Source: Aurantimonas sp. 22II-16-19i (GTDB lineage: Bacteria; Pseudomonadota; Alphaproteobacteria; Rhizobiales; Rhizobiaceae). Taken from it: a stretch of DNA of 64,000 nucleotides. Of the stretch, positions 43,291-53,949 are shown piece after piece. Numbering within the stretch: position 1 is the first letter of the stretch; every line of letters begins with the position of its first letter. Both the position numbers and the translations under genes were made by a program. A model generated the notes under the pieces. That model saw only the letters and a list, made by a program, of their open reading frames with translations. It was not told the origin of the DNA and did no database searches. The DNA is taken from NCBI RefSeq assembly GCF_002088275.1, contig NZ_AQQS01000011.1, positions 1 to 64,000 of the forward strand, given 5' to 3'.

Positions 43291-44259
43291 ATGCCGCGGG
43301 ATGTGAACGCAGAGCCGATCGGCCACAGCCATGTCTTCTTGGGCGAGAGTCAAGCGCGCAACGAGCGCCGCGTCTGGTTCGTGATCGCGCTGACTGCCTC
43401 GATGATGGTCATCGAGATCGTCGCCGGCACGATCTACGGCTCGATGGCGCTGGTGGCCGACGGCTTCCACATGTCGACTCACGCCGCCGCCATGCTGATC
43501 GCAGCGGGCGCCTATTACTTCGCTCGCAAGCACGCCCAGAACCCGCGCTTCACCTTCGGAACCGGTAAGGTCGGCGATCTCGCAGCGTTCGCCAGCGCCA
43601 TCGTCCTGGCGCTGATCGCGCTATTTATCGGCTATGAGAGCTTCCTGCGCCTGTCGAACCCGGTGGCAATCTCCTTCAGCCAAGCCATCGCGGTCGCCGT
43701 CCTCGGCCTCTTGGTGAACCTCGCCAGCGCCTGGCTTCTGCGGGACGACCATTCGCATCACCATCACGGCCATGGGCACGCGCACGGTCACGACGACCAT
43801 GATCATCACGAGCACCGGCACGAGGGAGGCCAGGACCAGAACCTTCGCGCCGCTTATCTCCATGTTCTGGCGGATGCGCTGACATCTGTGCTGGCCATCG
43901 TCGCCTTGGCCTTCGGCAGCCTCTACGGCTGGATCTGGCTCGATCCAGTCATGGGTGTCGTCGGGGCGCTCGTCATCGCCCGCTGGTCCTGGGGTCTTAT
44001 CCGGGACACGGGCGGCGTGCTGCTCGACTATGTGCCGGAGGGCGAGGACCTACCGGAGGAGATCCGCGAGGCGATCGAGACGGACGAGGACCGCATCAGC
44101 GATCTTCACGTCTGGCAGGTAGGGCCGGGCCACCACGCCGCGATCGTATCCGTCGTCACGGACCAGCCAAAGCCGGTGGACTTCTATCGGCAGAAGCTCG
44201 CCCACATCCACGACCTGTCGCATTTGACCGTCGAGGTCGACGCGCCTCAGGCCGCCTGA
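43291..44259 (+). CDS. dmeF: CDF family Co/Ni efflux transporter DmeF
   Basis: 322 residues. DmeF features: N-terminal SHVFLGE, the ERRVWFVIALTASMMVIEIV helix, the TM2 motif VADGFHMSTHAAA, a long His-rich loop (about 152-178, HHHHGHGHAHGHDDHDHHEH), and TM5 LHVLADALTSVLA. The C-terminal domain shows ISDLHVWQVGPGHHAAIV. It exports cobalt and nickel. The coupled dmeR and its operator make a complete Ni/Co module. An IS110 element lies about 100 bp downstream. Confidence 0.94.
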   Translation: MPRDVNAEPIGHSHVFLGESQARNERRVWFVIALTASMMVIEIVAGTIYGSMALVADGFHMSTHAAAMLIAAGAYYFARKHAQNPRFTFGTGKVGDLAAFASAIVLALIALFIGYESFLRLSNPVAISFSQAIAVAVLGLLVNLASAWLLRDDHSHHHHGHGHAHGHDDHDHHEHRHEGGQDQNLRAAYLHVLADALTSVLAIVALAFGSLYGWIWLDPVMGVVGALVIARWSWGLIRDTGGVLLDYVPEGEDLPEEIREAIETDEDRISDLHVWQVGPGHHAAIVSVVTDQPKPVDFYRQKLAHIHDLSHLTVEVDAPQAA

Positions 44260-44364
44260 TCGGGCCGGAGCCTAGAGCGATGGCTGCAAAGTTTATGGAA
44301 TGGCTCGCCCCTTTCCCTCGGCGCATGATTGCGTCGTCGATGAGGATGGCAGGGAGGCGAGCCG

Positions 44365-45396
44365 TTGAATGAGATCAGGGTTCTTGGTATCGATCTTGGA
44401 AAGGACGTTTGCAGCGTTGTCGGCCTTGATGAGGCTGGGAAAGTGGTGCTGAGGCGCCGAATGCGTCGGGACAGCGTATCGAAGCTGGCGGCGGGCATGC
44501 CGGCCTGCGTGATGGCAATGGAAGCCTGTTGCGGCACCCACCATCTGGGCCGCCAGCTTTGCGAGCAGGGCCACGATGTCCGGTTGATGTCGCCCGAATA
44601 TGTCCGGCCCTACGTGAAAGCGCAGAAGAACGACGATCGGGATGCCGAGGCGATCGCGGAAGCCGCGACCCGTCCCACGATGCGCTTCGTTGATCTGAAG
44701 AGCGACGAACAGCTCGACATGCAGAGCCTGCACCGGGCTCGAGATCGGCTTGTTGGGGAGCGCACGGCTCTGATCAACCAGCTTCGGGCGATCTTGCTCG
44801 AGCGGGGGATCGTGATCGCCAAGGGGCGGCGCAAGCTTCAACTTCGGCTGGAACAGCTTCTCGCCGAAGAGACGGCGATCGGCCGTCGGATGAGGGTGCT
44901 GATCGAGGATATGCGGGACGAATGGCGCGCCCTCGACAACCGGATCGGGGCCCTCGATGCGGAATTCGCGGACCTCGCCCGCACCGATGCATCGATGAGG
45001 CTGCTGTCGACGATACCGGGGATCGGCCCATTGAATGCGACCGCCTTCGTCGCTTCGATCGGAAAGGCCGAGACGTTTGGCCGTGGCCGTGACCTCGCGG
45101 CCTGGCTCGGTCTCGTCCCTCGACAGATGACGACCGGGGGCAAGCCGCGACTTCTGGGGATCACCAAACGCGGCAACGGCTATCTCCGGCGAATGCTGAT
45201 CCATGGAGCGCGAGCGGCGCTGCCATCTCTGGCCAAGGGGAAGACGCCGATGGGCGAGTGGCTGCGTGGATTGCTGTCGCGAGCGCACATGAACACAGCC
45301 GTCGTCGCGCTGGCGGCGAAGATGGCCAGGATCATCTGGGCGGTGCTGAGAAGCGGCCGCCCCTTCGAGATGGCTGCGTCGCCGTCAGCCGGATGA
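44365..45396 (+). CDS. IS110-family transposase (element B)
   Basis: Full-length DEDD transposase of 343 residues starting at TTG 44365, with GGGAGG spaced 7 nt. RuvC-like motifs: VLGIDLGKDVCSVVG, AMEACCGTHHLGRQL and AQKNDDRDAEAIAEAA. Transposase_20 motifs: LSTIPGIGPLNATAFVASIG and LAAWLGLVPRQMTTGGKPRL. It is a different element from the one at 17037-18050. Confidence 0.93.
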   Translation: MNEIRVLGIDLGKDVCSVVGLDEAGKVVLRRRMRRDSVSKLAAGMPACVMAMEACCGTHHLGRQLCEQGHDVRLMSPEYVRPYVKAQKNDDRDAEAIAEAATRPTMRFVDLKSDEQLDMQSLHRARDRLVGERTALINQLRAILLERGIVIAKGRRKLQLRLEQLLAEETAIGRRMRVLIEDMRDEWRALDNRIGALDAEFADLARTDASMRLLSTIPGIGPLNATAFVASIGKAETFGRGRDLAAWLGLVPRQMTTGGKPRLLGITKRGNGYLRRMLIHGARAALPSLAKGKTPMGEWLRGLLSRAHMNTAVVALAAKMARIIWAVLRSGRPFEMAASPSAG

Positions 45397-45679
45397 GATG
45401 ATCAGAGATCGGCCGGGAGGGAGGGTATCCTTCAGGCCGGCGTTGTCTGTGAGTGGACTGGAAAGATGGCCTGACAGTCGAACGGCGTACCGGCATCCTG
45501 ACCAAAAAAATGGCGCCAGACGCCGAGGTGTTTATGAGGATCGGTACGTGCGAAAGCTCCATCTTGGCCGGGGAGGATCATGGCCCCGAGACCGGATACG
45601 TTGGCGCAGACTGAAAAGCCGTCAAAAAGTCGCTTGCAGGCGGGGCGAGCCATACGTTTTTTGAGTTAATACAACCTCC
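45397..45679. other. IS110 flank and rearranged sequence, no intact gene
   Basis: Short frames only. This belongs to a scar between the IS110 element and the fragments that follow (a beta-propeller fragment and a glutaredoxin-MauE fragment). Confidence 0.4.
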
Positions 45680-45802
45680 GTGGATCGGAGCCAGACCCGG
45701 CAGCAGGTCTCGCCGGGCGTGAACGGCCCGGTGGACTTCCACCAGCTGACGGTCAGCCCCGCCGATCCGGCGCGGGTCTACGGCGCCTATGCCGGCGGTT
45801 GA
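45680..45802 (+). pseudogene. Fragment of a BNR/beta-propeller (sialidase-like) protein
   Basis: Reads SQTRQQVSPGVNGPVDFHQ, LTVSPADPARVYGAYAGG and then a stop. Phrases such as DFHQLTVSPADPARVYGAY are typical of the repeat protein family represented intact at 61340-62227. The fragment lacks a start and most repeats, and ends exactly where the minus-strand MauE fragment begins, marking a rearrangement join near 45800. Confidence 0.65.
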
Positions 45803-45969
45803 AGACCGAGACCGCGCCCACGGTTCCAATGAAGAGCGCGACCGGTGCAGCAATGCAGATCAGCGCCCCGGCCACCGTTAGGATGCCCGCCAGCGCCTCG
45901 CCGAATGGATAGATATATCTGTAGCGCATCCAGCGCCGCGCCAGGAGGTAGGACTTGCTCCGCGTTCGT

Positions 45970-47712
45970 GGCTCTTGCGCACTTTGTGTGGTCGTGAGGC
46001 GTCGCGACTCTTTCTGACACCGCAGACGATGCGGTGGAGGAACGATGCTTCAGCTTTCCATAATGTCCGGCTGCCTTTGCGACGGAGCTCGGCGCGAAGG
46101 ACAGGCGGGACTGACCATTTTGTTGCGCGGACGGCATGATGGGGCATGTTGCCCGGAATGCCGGCGGCGATCGAGGGTCGTGCATGGTTATTATTGTCGC
46201 CGCCCCAGCGATCTGCCCATTGCCGGACGGCAGGTCAGGCTCGATCTTCGGATTCGGCGATATGCCTGCCGGAACACCTGTTGCCGACGCCGAACCTTCG
46301 CCGAGCCGTTACCGTTGCTGGTTGCGCCGTCGGCGCGGAGAACCAGGCGGCTTGCCAAGGCGCAGGCGAAGATCGGGATTGCACTCGGCGGCGCAGCAGG
46401 CGGTCGCCTTGCGCGAGAGCTTGCGATGCCGGCGAGCGGCGACACGATCCTGCGTCTTGTCCGCCGAATGCCGCAGCCGGTCCCGCCGAAGCCCACCGTC
46501 ATCGGCGTCGATGATTGGGCCATGAAGAAGCGGCTGCGCTATGGCACGATCATCGTCGATCTCGAGCGCCATCGCCCAATTGATCTCTTGCCCGATCGCA
46601 CCGCGAGAACAGTGAGCGACTGGCTCAACCAGAGGCCCAGTGTCGAAATCGTCGCACGGGATCGCTCGACCGAATATCGGCGCGCCATCACCATCGGCGC
46701 CCCGGGCGCGGTCCAGGTCGCCGATCGATGGCACTTGCTTTATAATGCGCGGCAGATGGTTGAGCGCTGGGCTGCTGGTGCCCACGCGCATTTGCGGCGA
46801 CTTCCCGTGCTGCCCCTGCGAAAGACGAACAAAGCCATCCGGCTGAAGAGTTTCAGGCGTATTCGATCGGACGCGGCGGTGGCCGCCGACAGCCGGGCGC
46901 GGCGCATGGCCCAGTATGAGGATGTTCGCCGACGTCATCTCACCGGCGAGAAGCTGATGGCGATCACCCGCGCGACGGGCTTGTCCCCTACGACCGTGCG
47001 CAAGTTCGCCTATGCCGAAGCCTTTCCCGAGCGCGCGGCGCCGAGGCTCGGAAGAAGCATGATCGATCCGTTTCTGCCGATGCTGGAGGCGCGGCTGGCG
47101 GACGGTTGCGAGAATGGCCTGCAGCTCTGGCGCGAATGCAAAGAGTTTGGCTATTCCGGCTCGCCCAAGCAGATCCATCTCTGGCTTCAGGATCACCGGA
47201 CGGCTCCATCGAAGCATGCGCCGCACCGGCCACGCAATGATGCTCTACCGAGCGTCGAAGCCCGGCGGCCATCGGCGCTTCCGTCGCCAAAGCAGCTTGC
47301 GTGGCTGATTGTCCGGGCGCCCGAGACGAGATCGACCGAGGACGTCGCCGCGATCCAGCAGATCGGTCAGGATCGTGAAGCCGCCATGGTGGTCCGACTA
47401 GTTCGCCGCTTTGTCGATCTCGTGCGCCGCGTCGGAATTAGGTCCCGCGATGCCGGTCCAGTCTTCGACGCTTGGCTTCTCGACGCGAAGAACTGCGGCG
47501 TGCACGCCGTCGAGACCTTCGCTGCGGGGCTCGACCAGGACGGCGCTGCTATCTATGCGGCTCTGCGAACCGGCTGGAGCAACGCTCAGGTCGAAGGCCA
47601 GGTCAACAGGCTCAAGCTTCTGAAGCGCTCGATGTATGGCCGCGGGAGCCTCGATCTACTCCGCCGCAGGTTGCTTCTGGCAACATGAAACCACACACTT
47701 TGCGCAAGAGCC
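45970..47712 (+). mobile_element. ISL3-family insertion sequence, intact-looking copy
   Basis: 1743-bp element with 23-bp imperfect terminal repeats starting GGCTCTTGCGC (45970) and ending GCGCAAGAGCC (47712). Both sides carry the same 8-bp direct repeat GCGTTCGT (45962-45969 and 47713-47720), the target duplication size of this family. It holds one full transposase. The preserved duplication implies a fairly recent insertion. Confidence 0.92.
46045..47688 (+). CDS. ISL3-family transposase
   Basis: 547 residues, full length. N-terminal zinc finger CPECRRRSRVVHG with CRNTCCRRRTF, then a DDE-type core: VIGVDDWAMKKRLRYGTIIV, VQVADRWHLLYNARQMVERW and the late TGWSNAQVEGQVNRLKLLKR with the catalytic Glu. 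The C-terminus is GRGSLDLLRRRLLLAT. An HTH-like segment RATGLSPTTVRKFAYAE sits in the middle. No lesions seen, so the element may be active. Confidence 0.94.
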   Translation: MLQLSIMSGCLCDGARREGQAGLTILLRGRHDGACCPECRRRSRVVHGYYCRRPSDLPIAGRQVRLDLRIRRYACRNTCCRRRTFAEPLPLLVAPSARRTRRLAKAQAKIGIALGGAAGGRLARELAMPASGDTILRLVRRMPQPVPPKPTVIGVDDWAMKKRLRYGTIIVDLERHRPIDLLPDRTARTVSDWLNQRPSVEIVARDRSTEYRRAITIGAPGAVQVADRWHLLYNARQMVERWAAGAHAHLRRLPVLPLRKTNKAIRLKSFRRIRSDAAVAADSRARRMAQYEDVRRRHLTGEKLMAITRATGLSPTTVRKFAYAEAFPERAAPRLGRSMIDPFLPMLEARLADGCENGLQLWRECKEFGYSGSPKQIHLWLQDHRTAPSKHAPHRPRNDALPSVEARRPSALPSPKQLAWLIVRAPETRSTEDVAAIQQIGQDREAAMVVRLVRRFVDLVRRVGIRSRDAGPVFDAWLLDAKNCGVHAVETFAAGLDQDGAAIYAALRTGWSNAQVEGQVNRLKLLKRSMYGRGSLDLLRRRLLLAT

Positions 47713-48172
47713 GCGTTCGTGGAGAGCGTTCTCGATTTTACGCGGCCTGCCTTTCGAACTGAAGCGGGGTGATGAAGTCGAGCGCCGAACGTGTACCAGC
47801 TGACGGCGAGGGCCATGAGGAGCGCGACCGAGAAGATCGCGATGACCGGTTGGTAGCTGGTCTCGTCGGCGTCCTTGACCTGCTGCCCGAAATCCTCGCG
47901 CAGGTCGTCGTAGCCGCCGATCCGTGCGCCATCAATGAAGGTCTACGGGGTGGTGTCGACCCCGTGCTCTCTCTTAAAGGCATTGATCTCCTCGCGGGTC
48001 TTCAGATGGTGATCTTCGACCGCGAAACCCTGTCGTTCGAGCAGATCCTTTGACTTCAGCCCGTAGGGGCAGATGTGGTCGGGCATGACCATCCGGTAGA
48101 GTGACGCGGATTTTCCGCTCTGATCCAAAGCCTTGTGAAGCCTCCATTCGAGGAACTCGATCTCCTTGATCG

Positions 48173-49036
48173 TCAGTTCGCCTCACAGCCGTAGAAGCCG
48201 CGATAGCCGACCCTGAAACCCTGATCGAGCTGGAAGACGAGTTCAGCATTCTGGCGCCAGTCGGCTTCGTCGCCGAGCGGCCGGACGGTAACCGTGGCGC
48301 CAGGCGCCGAGAACTCCGCGGCGCCATCCTGCGGCTCGCCGGTCGCGTCGAGACTGACGAGAATGCCGTTCAGCTTCATGGTCGCTGCGCCACCGTCCTG
48401 GGCAGCCCACAGGACAGGGTCGGTCTCGGGGCTACGATTGAAGGTGCAGCGCGCGGCAGCATCAAGCACTCGGTCGGCTTCGGCTTCCGGCATGGGCGCA
48501 AGGTCGAGGGTAGAGATCAGCATATTCGCGAGCGCGTCTTCCACGCTACCTGGCTCGGCCGGCGGGTCTTGGTAGATGCTCTCCACGGTGTTGCCATTGG
48601 AAACCTCTGCGATGAGATACCGCATTTCCGCAATCTCACGACGCTGCGCCTCGATGATCTCGTCGGCGAGCTTTCGCACGCGCGGATCCCGGATCTGCGC
48701 TCGCTCCGACGTCATGATGGCGATCGAGTGGTGCGGGATCATCGCCCGCATGTAGCTCGGCCCGGACACCGTGACCTGGCTGCGAACGAGCCACAGCGAG
48801 AGCGCAAAGACGATCACGGAGCCGGCGAAGATCGCGATGTTCAGCCGCTTGTTGGAATACATGCCGAGCATGTACGCGAGCATGATCACCGCCATGGTCG
48901 CGCCCATCATGATCGCCATGTAGGTGCGCGTCTCGGAGAAGAAGACGTGCTCCCAAGCGTAGGTGTTCAGGTACATCAGGATGAACATCACCACCGTGGA
49001 GGTGAGGATCATCAGGCCGAAACGGATGTAGGACAT
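48173..49036 (-). CDS. DUF305-domain membrane protein
   Basis: About 287 residues. Three N-terminal membrane helices (FGLMILTSTVVMFILMYLNT, YMAIMMGATMAVIMLAYMLG, LNIAIFAGSVIVFALSLWLV) precede a DUF305 domain whose motif is YMRAMIPHHSIAIMTSE (His-His), then EIAEMRYLI. The C-terminal ~110 residues form a separate polar domain with Cys in AARCTFNRSP and FYGCEAN. DUF305 proteins recur in copper and silver clusters, but the function is unproven. Met4 is the preferred start. Confidence 0.88.
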   Translation of the reverse strand: MSYIRFGLMILTSTVVMFILMYLNTYAWEHVFFSETRTYMAIMMGATMAVIMLAYMLGMYSNKRLNIAIFAGSVIVFALSLWLVRSQVTVSGPSYMRAMIPHHSIAIMTSERAQIRDPRVRKLADEIIEAQRREIAEMRYLIAEVSNGNTVESIYQDPPAEPGSVEDALANMLISTLDLAPMPEAEADRVLDAAARCTFNRSPETDPVLWAAQDGGAATMKLNGILVSLDATGEPQDGAAEFSAPGATVTVRPLGDEADWRQNAELVFQLDQGFRVGYRGFYGCEAN

Positions 49037-49060
49037 GTCTCGCATTCCTGCTGGAATAAG

Positions 49061-49669
49061 CTATTGGAGGGGGGATTCCGGAGCTCCGCCCTCCGGCTCT
49101 CTGTTTGATCCGTCTTCGGTACCAGCTTGCGGCTGCTCCGCATGATCCTCAGCGGAGCCGCTCAGCCTCGCGTAATCATCGGCTGTCAATCCGGGGAGCG
49201 CGCTGACGAAGGCGGTAAGCGCAACGATCGCCTCGGGCGAGTGGCTTTTGCCGAAAGCCGGCATGCCCGACATCTTAATGCCGTTGCTGACGATCCAGTG
49301 GATCTCCTCCGGCGTCCACTCGCTGGCAGCCTCCCCCAGATGCGGCGGCTCGGGTCGCATGCCCCGCGACCATTCCGCAGGCTCACTGCCCGGCGCTCCG
49401 TGGCAATGGGCGCAGCTCTCCGAGTAGTGGCCTGCGCCCTCGGCGAGGAGGTTCTCGGAGACATTCTCTGGTAGCTCTACCCCGCCGGCGCGACTGGCCA
49501 CCGAACGCCGCATCGTGGTGTCGAGCGTCCACCGGACCACATCAGCATGCTGATCCGACGCAGCGACGTTGTAAGCGCCCGTGTAGGCGACGGTCAGCCA
49601 GACGGCGACAGCTATCAGGAGGGTCCCGACGATGCCCAGCGCGAGGCCGGCTCCAAACTTCTTCGTCAT
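49061..49669 (-). CDS. Membrane-anchored class I c-type cytochrome
   Basis: 202 residues: N-terminal membrane helix (7-30), haem-binding CAHCH at 86-90 (HYSESCAHCHGAPGSEPAEW), axial Met in IKMSGMPAFGKSH, and an acidic Pro-rich tail. A mono-haem electron carrier facing the periplasm. It precedes the DUF305 gene by 24 nt on the same strand. The CsoR-type palindrome at 49736-49752 lies 67 bp upstream, suggesting copper control. Confidence 0.92.
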   Translation of the reverse strand: MTKKFGAGLALGIVGTLLIAVAVWLTVAYTGAYNVAASDQHADVVRWTLDTTMRRSVASRAGGVELPENVSENLLAEGAGHYSESCAHCHGAPGSEPAEWSRGMRPEPPHLGEAASEWTPEEIHWIVSNGIKMSGMPAFGKSHSPEAIVALTAFVSALPGLTADDYARLSGSAEDHAEQPQAGTEDGSNREPEGGAPESPLQ

Positions 49670-49735
49670 GCATTCTCTCCCGCTAGTGTCGCTCGTTCCG
49701 CTCGATGCTCTGGTTCACTTCGGGGGCGTCCGCCC

Positions 49736-49752
49736 ATACCCCTCCGGGGTAT
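49736..49752. promoter_or_regulatory. CsoR-type copper operator
   Basis: Perfect palindrome ATACCCC-TCC-GGGGTAT. It agrees with the ATACCCC(N3)GGGGTAT pattern known for CsoR operators. It lies between divergent csoR (49830) and the cytochrome c/DUF305 genes (49669), so it can govern both. Confidence 0.85.
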
Positions 49753-49829
49753 CAGACCTCAACGGGTTTCATCTTCCGGTGTTCCCTGAAACCTTCTGAA
49801 GCCGTTATGGGTTTTTCGGCAGCCGACGA

Positions 49830-50117
49830 ATGAGCAGCGACGCAATGAGAGATCGCAAGCATGCAGCCCTGCAACGCCTCGCCAGGCTTGAAGGACAGGT
49901 CCGTGGCGTCATCCGGATGATCGAGGATGACCGCTACTGCGTGGACATCCTCAACCAGACCTTGGCCATCCGTTCCGCGCTAGCCCAGGTGGAAGTCCTC
50001 ATTCTTGAGGACCATGCAGACGACTGCGTGGAGGAAGCGATCGCCTCGACCAATCCAGAAGCGCAGCGGGAGAAGTTTCGCGAGCTTGTCGGCATCTTCG
50101 AGAAAATCTGCAGGTGA
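49830..50117 (+). CDS. csoR: Copper-sensing repressor CsoR
   Basis: Ninety-five residues, four-helix-bundle repressor of the CsoR/RcnR family. The Cu(I) triad is Cys37, His62 and Cys66 (RYCVDILNQT and EDHADDCVEEA), the CsoR rather than the DmeR pattern. It should leave its operator when Cu(I) binds. The operator at 49736-49752 is 78 bp upstream. It is convergent with the permease gene. Confidence 0.94.
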   Translation: MSSDAMRDRKHAALQRLARLEGQVRGVIRMIEDDRYCVDILNQTLAIRSALAQVEVLILEDHADDCVEEAIASTNPEAQREKFRELVGIFEKICR

Positions 50118-50173
50118 AGGAAAGCCGCTGATGCGGTTGCAAGCGCTGCTTTCTCACTCCTTCAGAGCACTGG

Positions 50174-51325
<1,152 letters not shown>

Positions 51326-51405
51326 TGCTCGGATCTCCCTATCTGGAGGCCCGCTGGCCTTCCGCGCACCGGAATGCGTGGGGCGTTCGGACGATGTCGG
51401 TGCAG

Positions 51406-53772
<2,367 letters not shown>

Positions 53773-53949
53773 GATGCTCACGTCCTTTCGGGGCTGCCGG
53801 CGCTTGGCCCCTGGAGATGGAGGGCCACGCAGATGTGCGGCCTCGAAGGGTTTCGTGAGGGGCCGCAACTGAGCCAAGCTCAGGTACTATCGTCGTCCTC
53901 GGCATGATTGCCGCGGCTGAATTCTGCGCGAGTATGTGGGCCGGGGTCA

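Larger units (their letters stand above)
45797..48128 (-). pseudogene. Glutaredoxin-MauE fusion membrane protein, broken by a stop and an ISL3 element
   Basis: The N-terminal part (start 48128) reads MVMPDHICPYGLKSKDLLER, a glutaredoxin domain, then a TAG interrupts HGVDTTP/TFIDGARIGGYDDL at 47943-47945. The next helix (VIAIFSVALLMALAVSWYTF) is followed by unrelated sequence and the ISL3 insertion. The far side continues as SKSYLLARRWMRYRYIYPFG and VAGALICIAAPVALFIGTVG, the MauE-like membrane domain. Such fusions likely handle thiol transfer across the membrane in copper clusters. At least three lesions make it non-functional. Confidence 0.75.

Noticed and set aside
17037-45396. The two IS110 elements as ends of a composite transposon
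   Set aside because: Their transposases are clearly different sequences and in opposite orientation, so they are not copies of one element.
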